Assembly (NCBI GenBank): GCA_024734495.1
Contig: JALMQS010000153.1
Location: 5,605,294 to 5,669,293 of the forward strand
DNA length: 64,000 bases
Origin: Forficula auricularia
Lineage: Eukaryota; Arthropoda; Insecta; Dermaptera; Forficulidae
Direction: 5' to 3'
Shown here: positions 1 through 10,454 of the stretch, one piece after another
How the letters are laid out: every line of letters begins with the position of its first letter
Numbering within the stretch: position 1 is the first letter of the stretch
Program-made: the position numbers and the translations under genes
Notes under the pieces: model-generated
What the model was told of the DNA's origin: nothing
Seen by the model: only the letters and a program-made list of their open reading frames with translations
Database searches by the model: none

Positions 1-660
1 CATGGTATGGTCAAGTATTGTAATCGTGCATGAAAAAAGTGGTTTTTTTGCTTCTTTTTTTGAAATATCTCAAATACGGCTGAAACTATTTTGATTAAAA
101 AAATTGAGCGAAACCATAGCATTTCGCTCTACAAAAAATCCCTAATAAGTGAAAATCGAAAAAATTATATTTTTCGAGACAATAATTGTTTTGTCAAAAT
201 GTCTGTTAGTCAGTTAGTTAGTCTGTGCGTTACTAAATTTTTGTGGACGAGCTAGCTCAAAAACTAGTGTGAATATCAAAACCAAATTTCACACGTAGTT
301 TTAGTCTATTGAGATTAAGAGCTGATTAGATTTTGGTGCATATAGACCTAAAATTAAGGGGGGTGGAGGGGGTTAAAAATTAAAAATCTAGGCCTTTTGA
401 GCAAACTCAACCAACTTTTGTATACATAATCATTGAACCCCCAGAAGTCTAAAAATGCAAAAACTAACCGCACAAAGGGGGGATAAAAATGAAAATCTTG
501 GCCATTTACCAAACTCAACCAAATTTTGTATACATAATCAGTGGGACTCTAGAAGTATAAAAATGCAAAACTAACCCCTCCTACATGATTATAAATATTT
601 TTAGGGGCCAGGTTGTATGGTAAATTCAAGTGGATGGCCACATCAGAACATGTCAGCTTA
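1..660 (+). mobile_element. Family-A MITE, copy 1 (left end cut by window)
   Basis: One of seven copies in the window of a non-autonomous element about 0.7-0.9 kb long. A complete copy begins near TTTTTACTTTACCATAC and ends GTATGGTAAAGT followed by a conserved tail that reads CAAGTGGATGGCCACATC. The short inverted motif ACTTTACCATACA marks both sides. The body holds the module TTTTGTATACATAATCAGTG two or three times, separated by C/G-rich runs. Here the copy starts inside its left end and finishes at the tail before 661. It lies downstream (minus sense) of lipase exon 1010-1124. No coding capacity is seen. Confidence 0.8.
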
Positions 661-1009
661 TGTATCTTTGGATTTGCCTACTTGACATCCTCCACAATTT
701 TTTTTTATCATAATATGTAGTTTTAGACTTTTTTTAGATACAAAGCAAAAACTCACCCCCCCCCCCCCCAGATACATAGAAGGAAAAAATATGATGGATG
801 AAAATTTTTTAACATTAGGAGGGAAAAAATGAAAATATTTAAGTGACTTCAATGCTTGGCTCGCCCGGAGGGAATGCCCTCTGGGCCTACCGAGTAATAC
901 ACTAAATTACAATTTGTAAATATTATATGTGTGAAGATTCAGCTCAAAATCCGACAAGGAAGGGCAGAAATTAAATAAATAAATAAATTTTTAAAATTAA
1001 ACTAATTAC
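661..1009. other. Intronic spacer, no gene seen
   Basis: AT-rich spacer on the 3' side of lipase exon 1010-1124. It contains a C10 run near 760 and a short GC-rich hairpin-like patch at 860-890. A 64-residue open frame on the minus strand here is low-complexity and looks accidental. Confidence 0.6.
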
Positions 1010-1124
1010 CTGAAATTCCAAAATTTCTCCGAATTTGCGTCCAATGATGCATGATGCTTACAATAATAATTTCCCCGATTGTTTCCTAACCAGATATCAA
1101 AACCTGCTTCAAACGCCATAAAAG
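1010..1124 (-). CDS. Acid/neutral lipase (alpha/beta-hydrolase), internal exon
   Basis: Internal exon of an insect-type lipase of the lysosomal acid/gastric lipase family, enzymes that hydrolyse ester bonds of triglycerides or cholesteryl esters. Read on the minus strand, an AG acceptor after a T-rich tract (plus 1125-1126) and a GT donor (plus 1008-1009) bound 115 bp. Its first two bases complete the codon left open by exon 3161-3341. The peptide contains AFEAGFDIWLGNNRGNYY and ends SEKFWNF; the G-[FY]-D-[IV]-W-[LM]-G-N-x-R-G-N block is the family hallmark. The exon ends with two bases of a codon, probably the Ser of the usual FWNFSW. The nucleophile GHSQG block would be further downstream, outside the window. 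The exon sits between two inverted copies of family-A MITE. The frame is intact. Confidence 0.87.
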
Positions 1125-1408
1125 CTAAAAAAAGAAATAGACAATTTTATTGCACCTATTAAACATATAAACAAGTATTTATTTAAAAGCTGGTGTAAAA
1201 AATAAATTCAATGTCAAGTAATGTGTTCGGTTAAGGCCGTGTTTTTCCATTTTAACGTGACCTAGTATAATGTATCTACGCTTAACCAACATAGATAGTG
1301 TATTCTAATTTTTGAACAATTGAATTTTTTCAATAAAAACAAGGAAGGTCAAAAATCAGCTTCAACAGCTTCATTACTAAAAAATTTATAAATAAAATTC
1401 TAAATTAA

Positions 1409-2140
1409 TAAGCTGACGCGTTCTAATGTGGGCATCCACTTGACTTTACCATACAACCTGGCCTCTCACTTATATTTAATATTTAATCAAATTATTTATA
1501 TTCATGTAGTGGAGGGGGTTAGTTTTTCCATTTTTAGACTCCTGGGGCCCCACTGATTATGTATACAAAATTTGGTTGAGTTTGGTACAAGGGCCTATAT
1601 TTTCATTTTTTGACCCCCCCCCCCCCATATTGGGAGGTTAGTTTTTGCATTTTTAGACTTCTGGGGTCCCACTAATTATGTATACAAAATTTGGTTGAGT
1701 TTGCTCAAATAGCCTAGATTTTTAATTTTTAACCCCTCGCCCCTCCGCCCCCTTAATTTTGGGTCAATATCCACCAAAATCTAATCAGATCTTAATCTCA
1801 ATGGACCAAATTTACGTGTGAAATTTGGTTTCGATATTCACACTAGTTTTTGAGCTAGCTCGTCCACAAAAATTTGGTAACGCACAGACTAACTAACTAA
1901 AAACCAGACAACCAGACAGACTAACAGACATTTTGACAAAACAATTATTATCTCGAAAAATATAATTTTTTCGATGTTCACTTATTAAAGCTTTTTTGTA
2001 GGGCGAAAAAGCCATGGTTTCGCTCAATTTTTTTAATCAAAATAGTTTCAGCTATTTTTGAGATATTACGAAAAAAATAAAGAAAAAACACTTTTTTCAT
2101 GCACGATTACAATACTTGACTATACCATGCATGGTAAAGT
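1409..2140 (-). mobile_element. Family-A MITE, copy 2
   Basis: Full-length copy in reverse orientation to copy 1. It starts with the reverse complement of the conserved tail (GACTTTACCATACAACCTGG at 1433 onward) and ends ACCATGCATGGTAAAGTC. With copy 1 it forms inverted arms of over 600 bp around lipase exon 1010-1124. It lies in the 2,036 bp intron between the two lipase exons. Confidence 0.85.
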
Positions 2141-2234
2141 CAAAAATAATTAAATACAAAAGTTAGTTTGATTTATTCAAATCAGCTGATGATGATTTGG
2201 CAATGCGTTGTATTAATACTGTTTATGTTTACAT

Positions 2235-2542
2235 CTTAGACCATGAAATATATAGACACGCCCTGGTGTCGATTTGGTGAGGCCAACATCTCCTAGAGAA
2301 CGTGACGTCATCTGTAGGTAGGAACACCCAGAAATAGCCACTATAAGAATTATTATACATTGAGATAAATTTATACTAGTTTAGATTATTTATTTTGGAT
2401 TCCAATAATCGCAAATTAATACTAAATTAATATAACCAATATATTTATGCGAGAACGTGACGTCATCTGTAGGCGATGTTGGCCTCACTTCATTCTGTGT
2501 GGAGAGTAGCAGAGGGCGTGTCTATATATTTCATGGTCTAAG
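2235..2542. mobile_element. hAT-type MITE with 8-bp target duplication
   Basis: A 308 bp element with nearly perfect terminal inverted repeats of about 29 bp: it starts CTTAGACCATGAAATATATA and ends with the reverse complement. It is flanked by an exact 8-bp direct repeat, GTTTACAT (2227-2234 and 2543-2550). Eight-base duplications are typical of hAT transposons. Inside, GAACGTGACGTCATCTGTAG occurs twice in direct orientation, and GAGGCCAACATC / GATGTTGGCCTC is inverted. It lies in the lipase intron. No coding capacity. Confidence 0.9.
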
Positions 2543-3160
2543 GTTTACATCCAAACAATAGCATTTATGTGATTTTTTAAAGTAAATTCCTCTGTCAATC
2601 ATATATTTTATTGCAAAAAAACCAACCTGTATGTTTCAAAAAGGTAATTTATAGTTGTTTTTTTTAACTTTATCTATTCAATTAATAATAGTATTATTCA
2701 AGAGAAAGTGTCAAGATCTTAATTTTCCATAAGACTCTGAGAAAATGTTTACTTTTTAAAAAATTTTATTTTCAAAAATTTGCTCGGTAATCTTTAATTG
2801 AAATTTCACCAAAGCATAGATAGAGAGTTAAACTATTATGAGAAATTAAGTTATAGTTATAATCTAATATTTTTTATTTAACATTGGGAGCGAAAGGACT
2901 GCCTTAAGGCCGCTGCACACGAGGGTTGTTTTAATAATAATTTTTTGCCTGCTTGCTTCCACTCAAAACCATCCCAGGAACAAACCGGAAAATAGAACAT
3001 GTCCTATCTTTGTAATCAAACAAGATAACCACAAAGAAAGCCAGCAGTGACATCATTTCGATCCGACAGGCCTCCAAATTGCAAACTGATACAAAAATCC
3101 CATCTCAAAAACAGGTAGAGGGAAAAGCAATCATAAATAGTACAAGGGGCCCATACTTAC

Positions 3161-3341
3161 GCAAAGCGTTGTCTGGTTCTGGTAGAAGGTACATCGATGA
3201 CGATGCCAACATTCCGTGCATAAAGAGAATGGGCTGGGATCCTTTTTTCCCAGGAATACGATGTAATTTTAGAATATAGCCATCTTCTGTTCGAACTGTA
3301 TGCTCTTCAACAGGATATTTATGGGAGCGGATGATCTCCGT
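3161..3341 (-). CDS. Acid/neutral lipase (alpha/beta-hydrolase), upstream internal exon
   Basis: Exon of the same lipase gene. On the minus strand, an acceptor (TTCCCTTAG, plus 3342 onward) and a GTAAGT donor (plus 3155-3160) bound 181 bp, giving 60 codons plus one base. The peptide begins TEIIRSHKYPVEEHTVRTED, followed by GYILKLHRIP and PILFMHGMLASSS, ending PEPDNAL. This is the N-terminal lipase-associated region (x-E-I-I-x-x-x-x-Y-P-x-E-E-H-x-V-x-T-x-D-G-Y-I-L) and the HG oxyanion-hole strand. Joined to exon 1010-1124 it reads ...DNALPFMAFEAGFDIW in frame. A signal-peptide exon is expected upstream (plus coordinates above 3341), but I could not identify one. Confidence 0.88.
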
Positions 3342-3409
3342 CTAAGGGAAACAGAAATTGAGAAGAAGTGATTAAAATCACTGGGGTCGGTTACATGAAT
3401 ATGCCCCGC

Positions 3410-3457
3410 TCCTCTAGCAAGAGGGCCGCCTAAGGCGGGCCTTGCAGCTAGTCACAT
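3410..3457 (+). mobile_element. Helitron-like 3' terminus (hairpin + CTAG)
   Basis: The segment TAGCAAGAGGGCCGCCTAAG and following bases folds into a GC-rich hairpin (GGCCGCC/GGCGGGCC) followed by GCAGCTAG and then T. Four similar ends occur in the window (4158-4206 plus; 5553-5600, 25113-25150 and 62829-62870 minus), all ending CTAG next to T. A hairpin a few bases before CTRR, inserted before T, is the Helitron 3' signature. No Rep/helicase coding sequence is present. Confidence 0.55.
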
Positions 3458-3539
3458 ACTACTAAAGGTAATTTGTGCCTGCCTCTGTATGTACCTATCT
3501 ATATACTCTATGTACCTATGTCCGTCCCCCAGGAAAAAC

Positions 3540-4206
3540 AGTCGTCATGGTTACCAATTCCAGTGAAATTATCTATATAAAATTAGGGTTTTGTCTGTAC
3601 ATTGGGGTGGTGGTGTGGGTGGGGGTGCTGGGTTAGTTTCGGGAGGGGGAGGTTCGAGAGGTGGGGGTCGTCATGGTTACCAATTTAATTGCAATTATCT
3701 CTCTCTCTATATATAAAATTAAGGTGGGGTCCAGGGGTCATCGTGGTCACCAATTTAAATGAAATTATATATATATATATACCATATATAATTAAGGTTT
3801 TGTCTGTACATTGGAGTCGAGGTGGGGTTGTGGGTGCTGGGTTGCTTTCGGGGAGAGGGGATGAGGTTAGAGAGGTGGGGGTCCAGGGGTCGTCATGGTT
3901 ACCAATTTAAATGAAATTATCTATATAGGTATATATATATATTACAAATTAAGGATTTGTCTGTACATTGGGGTGGTAGTGTGGGTGGGGGTGCTTAGTT
4001 GGTTTCGGGGGAGTGAGGCTCTAGAGGTGGGGGTCCAGGGGTCGTCATGGTTACCAATTTACATGAAATTATATATATAAAATTAAGGTTTTTCTGTATA
4101 TTGGGGTGGTGGTGTGGGTGGGGATGCTGGGTTGGTTTCGGGGTGGGGGTCCAGGGAGCGAGCCTCCTGACTACCAAGAGGGCCGCCGAAGGCGAGCCTT
4201 GCAGCT
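3540..4206 (+). repeat. Minisatellite inside a Helitron-like element
   Basis: About five imperfect tandem units of roughly 110-150 bp, each with GTCATGGTTACCAATT, an AT-rich stretch, TTTTGTCTGTACATTGG and a G-rich tract ending GGTGGGGGTCCAGGG. The array runs up to the hairpin/CTAG end at 4158-4206, so it is probably the internal repeat array of one Helitron-like copy. Open frames predicted here are frame-shifted readings of the repeat unit, not genes. Confidence 0.7.
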
Positions 4207-5324
4207 AGTACTTAGTACTAAGCTCATGTAAGCTAGCCTTTACTTTCACATTTATATTCTATAGAATTCTTATTAATATTTATAATAATAGAAGTGATTG
4301 ATTTAAATGAAGTTATTTCGAATTTGTATTTGTTTTATCCATGGAAAATATTATTAGTGGAAAATAAAGTTCTTTATCTACTTTAGTAACATTTAACTAA
4401 AAGGAGCAAGAGGCCTTGAGCGTTCGGATTAGATAAGGCGATAGAGAGAAAGGGTATTCCCCTAAAATGTCAGGAATATCAAATTCAAGGTTTCTTGTCT
4501 TGATAAAACACTAATTAATATATAGATAACTAAAATATTGTCTGTTTTTTTATTATATAAGTAGGTACTTACTGTGGAGAGAAGTTTTCCACTGTGATCT
4601 ATTTTTTGAAAAAATGAAACATTTTTCGAGAAAAATTTCTTTGATATCGAAATATAAGAAAGTGGTAATCTTTTCTTTATAAGATTCAAAAGAGAATTTT
4701 TCTTGAAAGCAGAAATCTATAAAATTTAAAAATTATTCATTAATTACAGATTCAAACATTTTTGAAAAATTTTAAGTTTAAGCAAAAAATGAAATAAGTA
4801 CCAGCATCTTAAGCTTGTCGCTTGTAAGAACCTTGAATGTCAAGAAGAAAAATTGTGGAATGAAAATGAAATATTCACAATATTATTGTTTAGATCAAGT
4901 TTCAAGAGATGTCCACGAAAAGTAGATTTGTTTAATTAATATTATTTAAGTTAGAGTGCTAAGACCCTAAAGACGGCTCATGCTGAAATCATCCGACTAC
5001 TAATAACTTTTGGTTGATATGTTTCGAGAGTTGAAATGAAAAAATCCTATCTTTAAATGACCTACTCAGCAGGTGAAGAGTTGATACCAATGATGCCATC
5101 TAGTGGCAAATATCTTACCTAAACAAGGGACTCATGATCGGTACCAGCTTATCGCAGAAAATTTTCATCAAGGACAAAAATTTAATTCTCCACATGGAAG
5201 GCAACTGAAAACCACCCTAATGAACAATTTTTCCCCATAGGTGGCGACTTAGTAGTAGCTTAATTACTAAAGCTTCACACGAGATTACACATTATGTTAC
5301 ATTATGCTTTGTTGTTTAATATTA
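4207..5324. other. AT-rich intergenic stretch, no gene seen
   Basis: No coding region, structural RNA or clear terminal repeat was recognised. 5040-5280 is slightly less AT-rich and looks unique, but it carries no convincing exon on either strand. Confidence 0.5.
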
Positions 5325-5640
5325 AGTGCCTGGCCACCGAGCGATGCTCGGTAACTTTTTGCTTAAAGTTAAAAGTTATACATTAATCCTCGGACTCCCA
5401 CCACTTCACCCCACATCCGCCCCCACCACACCCTCACCCCACCCCCTAAACCACTTCCCTCGCCCCCGTTCCCTCAGCCACTGCACCCCCACATCTACCC
5501 CCACCGTCACCTCCGCCCCCGTCGGCGTAGTCGCGCAAGTCGATTATATTGACTACTAGCTGCAAGTTCCGCCTTCGGCGGCCCTCTTGCTATCCAGGAA
5601 GTTACGCCCCCTGGACCCCCACATCCCACCCCGCACCCCC
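5325..5640 (-). mobile_element. Helitron-like fragments, C-rich
   Basis: Two end types are adjacent. At 5335-5352, ACCGAGCGATGCTCGGT forms a hairpin shared with 22607, 28927 and 45473. At 5553-5600 the reverse complement of the hairpin/CTAG end seen at 3410 occurs. Between and after them is C-rich low-complexity DNA (CACCCC, CCCCCAC) that generates a spurious proline-rich frame. Confidence 0.5.
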
Positions 5641-5869
5641 GAATAGAAAGAAAAGTCGGCACATTATCCGCAGCTCGGAATTAAGTTTAGAATAAATCAA
5701 TGTTTAAAGGGGGGAAAAAATAAAAAATACCGGCCTTTAAAAATTTAAAGTTTTTTCCGAAAAAAATTAAAATTTTATATAAATATATTTTTGTATTTTT
5801 AATTTTTTTAAAGTACAATTAAAAACAAAAATGTACAAAAAAAATCGTCCTGATAACTCAATTTTCGCT

Positions 5870-5995
5870 TATACGTATAGTTTGTTTGGCACCGATTTCA
5901 AAAGGTAATTTCATGTTAATATTTCGTCGTTTAGTTGTAACTTAATAAGATAATTATTTTACACCTTTTAGTGTATTTTATTTGATTTTATGTCA
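5870..5995 (+). repeat. Fragment of the 18.2-18.5 kb foldback repeat
   Basis: The words GTTTGTTTGGCACCGA, GGTAATTTCATGTTAATATT and CGTCGTTTAGTTGTAACT match one arm of the inverted repeat at 18185-18550. The flanking 5641-5869 and 5996-6030 are AT-rich with nothing recognisable. Confidence 0.6.
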
Positions 5996-6030
5996 TAATA
6001 TGTTGGCTGCACTTTTTATTTTTTACATTT

Positions 6031-6386
6031 GTCCGCCTCCGTGGTGTAATGGTCAGAATAACCGGCTGGCAACCCGGAGGTCTCGGGTTCGATTCCCGTC
6101 TATACCCAGACATTTTTCTGTAAGTATAGGGTCTGGTAATAAAAATTAAGTGGGAAATAAATTTAACCTAATTTATCGCGCGGAGAATTTACCACTGCTC
6201 GAAGCCCCTAAAACCTTAGTAAATTGGATATTGGATTGTATCTAAGTTTCTGAGATTGGCTCGTGATCCCGGCTTCTTTCCTTCTACTCTGTTCTTTTCA
6301 CGATGGAGGGGCCAGCCCACACAGGCCTTTAGGGGATGCACCTTCTGTTGTATCTCCTTCTCACATCAATATCATTAAAAAAAAAT
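6031..6386 (+). mobile_element. tRNA-derived SINE
   Basis: The head is tRNA-like: A box TGGTGTAATGG (6042-6052) and a perfect B box GGTTCGATTCC (6086-6096), with an anticodon-loop-like CTGGCAA between. Acceptor and anticodon stems do not pair well, so it is not a working tRNA gene. About 280 bp of unrelated body follows, ending GATGCACCTTCTGTTG, then TATCTCCTTCTCACATC and an A-rich tail. This is the layout of a SINE transcribed by RNA polymerase III and copied by a LINE partner. Confidence 0.75.
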
Positions 6387-6837
6387 TGTGGACGTGGAAA
6401 TTTTTACATTTGTTAATAACTAATTAATTAAAAGTTGAATTATTGATCTGTATAGGTTTGTTGAAAATGGTATAATTTGTATGGAAGTTATAGCCCTTTT
6501 AAAAGCTCTGTCCATTTACTTCCAGGTTAAAAGGACAATTTTCAATAATTTATTTCTCGGTAATGAGACAGACGATCAACTTCAAATTTCGATAATAAAT
6601 ATTTAATGCATCAATGATTCGATGGTAAAATTTTGAGAATTTTCTTATAAAAATGATAAACAGTCCCGAACCTTTTATTATTTTACAAGTTATTTCCGAA
6701 AATGTAATTTAGAAAAGATGGCGGAACATTTCTAGGACATAACTATAGGAGACCAAGTCTCCTTTAATAACCAAGCACGAACACTTGTAAACATAATTAT
6801 GACATATGAAGTTCTCGATAATTTGCTAGCATTTTTT
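6387..6837. other. AT-rich spacer, no gene seen
   Basis: Contains stretches such as ATTTATTTCTCGGTAATGAG that look like old repeat, but no coding sequence or terminal repeat was recognised. Confidence 0.45.
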
Positions 6838-7560
6838 TTTTTTTTTTTTTTTTAATGCAATTGAAAGCAAGAAGGGGTGCACCAGTAAAGATGTAGCCCC
6901 TATGGATCTCGAAAGACCCTTGCATTACCGAAGAGAAGGGAAAGTTGATTAAGTGAGAGGGTGTAGACGTAGGTGTCTATGCACCCTGGTTTTGAAGGTT
7001 TGGAGATCATAGGTGCTGGGAAAGATAGAGGCTGGGAGAGAGTTCCAGTTCCTTGAAGTCATGGGGATATATGTATTCGCGAATGAAGTGATCCGGCACT
7101 TTTCCAATTTGACCGCGAAAGAGTGTTGGGAGTCGGCAAAACGTGTGCTGCGTGCAAAGCATGCTTTGGGGGGAATTATTGATTTTATCTCATCAGAGCA
7201 CCTGCCGTGATAGTATCTATAGAAAAGGGAAAGGGCAGAGACGTTTCTTCGATGAGCCAGCGAGTCGAGGGAGTCGGTGAGGGTAGAATCGTCAATTAGC
7301 CTGACGGCTCGTTTCTGAATTGCATCAAGGGTAGCAAGAGAATATTTTGAGGCTCCTCTCCACAGATGAGAGCCGTATTCGAGACAGGGGCGGATTTGGG
7401 CCTTGTAGATGGTGAGAAGTTGTGGGGGTTTGTAAAATCGCTTGGACCTGAATAAGAAGCCAATCTTCCTTGCTGCAGATTTCGCCACAGAGGAGATGTG
7501 TTCATTCCAAGAGTGCATGAGTAACATTGACAAAGTTCTCGTAAACCACTGGTTGTAATG
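6838..7560 (-). pseudogene. Non-LTR retrotransposon (jockey/CR1-like) 3' end with RT C-terminus
   Basis: A minus-strand open frame encodes the C-terminal part of a LINE reverse transcriptase polyprotein: SAARKIGFLFRSKRF, IYKAQIRPCLEYGSHLW, LDAIQKRAVRLIDD, SLAHRRNVSALSLFYRYYHG and MTSRNWNSLPASIFP, ending about 7 codons after VHRHL. This block, downstream of the catalytic domain, is typical of jockey/CR1-type elements. After the stop comes a short 3' UTR (GGGGCTACATCTTTACTGG) and a long A tail (T run at 6832-6854 on plus). The element is 5'-truncated: no endonuclease or YADD-type motif is present, and upstream residues of the frame are AT-rich and not LINE-like. Confidence 0.85.
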
Positions 7561-7827
7561 GCCAGCCTGTTGAGCCACTAAAACAGCAAACAAAATTAAA
7601 ATTATAACTATAAAAAAATAAAAATATCTTGCATGATAACACGAATAAACTCTTAAGTAAATGCGGATGTTCTTATCAACATTAAATTTAATTTTTTTAA
7701 TGGCCTTACAACGACATGTCAATTTCAATTAGTACTAATGTAGTTTTGTGTTTATCGGTAGGTATGTGAGTGTTTGAGTGTTTTGTGTAAATAATTTGAT
7801 TAATAGCTAGATATTAGCAGAAGGAAA

Positions 7828-8940
7828 AATACCGAGGGGTGAAACGCGATCTAAAATCGTGTACACCTATATTTTTTACCATTTTGACCATGAAGGAGCC
7901 CGTTTTCGACAAAGAACATTCTATACATTTTTATACTAGATTAAATTTGCTATAATTTAAATAAAGTTTTGTCTTAATTGGATAATAGTAACCCGTGTTG
8001 TAATGAGGCTGAAATTTTGAAAAACTGCAATTTTTTGCACAAAATCGCAGTTTTTCCTTCATAATATGAAAACCACTCATCCTAGAAACTTGATTACTAT
8101 TTCATTCTCTAGAAAATTTTATTGACTTGAACGTGTAATTGAGCCACTTTTTTGATAAAAAGCTTAGATTTATAGATATCTCGCATTTTCCATGACACTT
8201 TTGAGAATTCGGATCATACCCTGTCCGGAAAATGTAGGATATCTAAAAATCTAAGAGTTTTATCAAAAAAGTGTCAATTACGTTCAAGTCAATAAAATTT
8301 TCTAGAGAATGAAATAATAATCATGTTTCTAGGATGAATGGTTTTCATTTTATAAAGGAAAAAATGGATCATTTCCTCTTATGGAAAGTTTTTGGATCCC
8401 CATTAATAATCGAACTACTTTTTGCATTTTTTTTTTCCAATCGAAAAAATTTAATCCTCTTTAATTTGCACTATGGGACGGTTATTTACAAACCGTTTGG
8501 AGACTATAAAGCAGCACAGGAAAAAGTCCGAAGATTTCCGGAGTTTCGGCCACCAAAAAGATGTCCCCACACTTTCGAAAGTCCGCAAAACTTAGGTGGT
8601 ATACTCACACCATACCAAACGTTCTAAATATTTTGTTTTATCATTAATCTTTAATCATTCTAACACGAACTACTTTTGCATTTTTTTTCAATCGGCGCGA
8701 AATTTAATCCTCTTTAATTTACTATAGGACGGTTATTTACAAAATATAGACCGTTTTGGAGTTATAAGCGAAAAACTGGAAAAAGTCCGAAGATTTCCAG
8801 GTTTTTCGGCCACCAAAAGATGTCCCCCACACTTTCGAGGTCGCAAACTTAGATTTGGTATACTCACACCATACCAAACGATCCTAGAAAAAATATTTTC
8901 CCGATGTAAGCTGAAACCCCCCTATATACTGGGCTAATAT
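7828..8940. mobile_element. Foldback element related to the 20.7 kb hAT MITE
   Basis: Shares internal words with the hAT element at 20661-21865 (TTTTCGACAAAGA, ATACTAGATTAAATTTGCT, TTTGGATCCCCATTA, GGACGGTTATTTACAAA). The centre 8040-8345 is a strong inverted repeat: CCACTCATCCTAGAAACTTG and GACTTGAACGTGTAATTGA are mirrored by 8275-8345. Duplicated right-hand segments occur at 8390-8620 and 8660-8900. 7828-7870 resembles one end of the CGAGGGGTGA MITEs. The 97-residue plus frame at 8334 is not a gene. Confidence 0.6.
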
Positions 8941-8983
8941 GTTTAATCACGAATTATGTTCTTTTTTAATTTATTGAAGTACT

Positions 8984-9229
8984 CGAGGGGTGATCCGCGA
9001 TTCAGAAGTAGGTGTACAGCTCTTTGGAAGTATTTTGGAAAAACTTGGAAATATTTGGAAGTACTTGGAAAAATTTGGAAGTACTTAGACATATTTGGAA
9101 TTACTTAGAAATATTTGGAAGTACATGGAAATATTTGGAAATATTTGGAAGTAGGTACTTGGAAATATTTGGAAGTACAATACAAGTGGAAGTAGCTGTA
9201 CATCATATTAGGTCGCGGTTCACCCCTCG
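8984..9229. mobile_element. CGAGGGGTGA MITE, copy 1
   Basis: A 246 bp element with terminal repeats CGAGGGGTGATCCGCGA / TCGCGGTTCACCCCTCG. It is flanked by near-identical octamers GAAGTACT (8976-8983) and GAAGTACC (9230-9237), consistent with a hAT-type 8-bp duplication. The interior is a short-period array of GGAAGTACTTGGAAATATTT variants. The 80-residue open frame is a translation of the array. Confidence 0.8.
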
Positions 9230-9237
9230 GAAGTACC

Positions 9238-10454
9238 TATTTGTTTTAATATAAAAAAATTCCCACCTAATATTTTGCGTTGAGGATTGACCCCCCTCAC
9301 CCACAATGAAAATTTTCTGGGTACGCCACTGAATATGAATCAAATAGATTGTAAATGAAGGAATAAAAAATGATTTATTTTGAGGTAAGGACAACCTGAG
9401 AAACGCGCTCTTCTGGTCAATTTCTGAATCACCTAATTAAACTTTATTTCCTTTTTATAAGAAAAATAATTTAACACTTTTATTAAATTGTTTGCAAATA
9501 AATGAAATGAAATTCAACATTTATTCTCCGTTTAAGTTTATAAATTTATTCGATTGATTTACTTATTTTAGGTGTTTATTGAAAAGCGGGAAGAAAAACG
9601 TTTCGTTTTGGATCCACTGTGGCGTTAAACTCAAGACACAGGGACTTAAGGATTGATGAGATTGCAAAATCATTCATTTGAGCTTCTTTCTTATTCACGC
9701 CCTATTCACCATTTTAAGAGGCAAGTCTTTTTCTGCTTGTTCTGCCTGTATAATAATCGATTATAAATTGTTTCTTTTTCATTAGGATTATCTTTTTGGT
9801 AGGTTTTATAATATACTATTAAAATTTTTTATTAATCATTATTTAAAGACAAAATACTTTTAAAAATTGATACTAATAATTTCGTCGCATTAATTACTAT
9901 ATTAGATAATCTGGATCTTTACTTTATTTACTCGATTCAAACAACAATGCTAGTTAGGTTTGATTACATTGTTGAGTCTGGTTTAAATTAACAACCTATA
10001 AAACTTCTATAATCTGATCCCTATACTAATTTACACACCCAAAAATGGGCTATAGTTCCCGAAGGGTCTTTATTTATTTTTCAAAGCTTCATTTTTGAGT
10101 TCAACTTTAATAATTTCGTTATTTTGACCAGGAGGTGTGTCTGTACTCATCCGAAAGGTTTTCTTCTGTACTCATTCTGAGAGGTATTTTATTTTTATTT
10201 ATTCATTTTTTTATATGTATAATAATCCATTATCCAATTGTGCAGAGAAAAGTGGAATTTCGTAGTTTACTTCTAAGTAGAAATGGCGTAAAACTTTTTC
10301 CATGGGCGGGGTCCATATTGTCGATTCGTCAATTCACTATTCAGCCATTATCGAAAAAAATTACAAATTTTTAATAAAAAAAACAATCTAAAAACGTTTA
10401 TTTAAAGTTCAAATGTTTCGTAATAATTTTTCCCTTTTACAACAAAATTTTAAA
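9238..10454. other. No gene seen; hAT end fragment near 9290-9332
   Basis: 9302-9332 reads, on the minus strand, CAGTGGCGTACCCAGAAAAT, a typical hAT-MITE end; its partner was not found. The rest is AT-rich. 9560-9680 looks unique but carries no convincing exon. Spurious ORFs at 9203-9394 and 10135-10374 lack family features. Confidence 0.45.

Noticed and set aside
5326..5559. 77-codon proline/serine-rich frame
   Set aside because: Same type of C-rich repeat; no domain, no splice signals, similar tracts recur at 25.2 and 62.9 kb.
6034..6108. Functional tRNA gene
   Set aside because: A and B boxes are good, but acceptor and anticodon stems do not pair and the sequence continues into a SINE body with A tail.
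8984..9229. Short-period array considered as a CRISPR-like or telomere-like repeat
   Set aside because: Irregular GGAAGTA words without spacers, contained within a MITE with terminal repeats.
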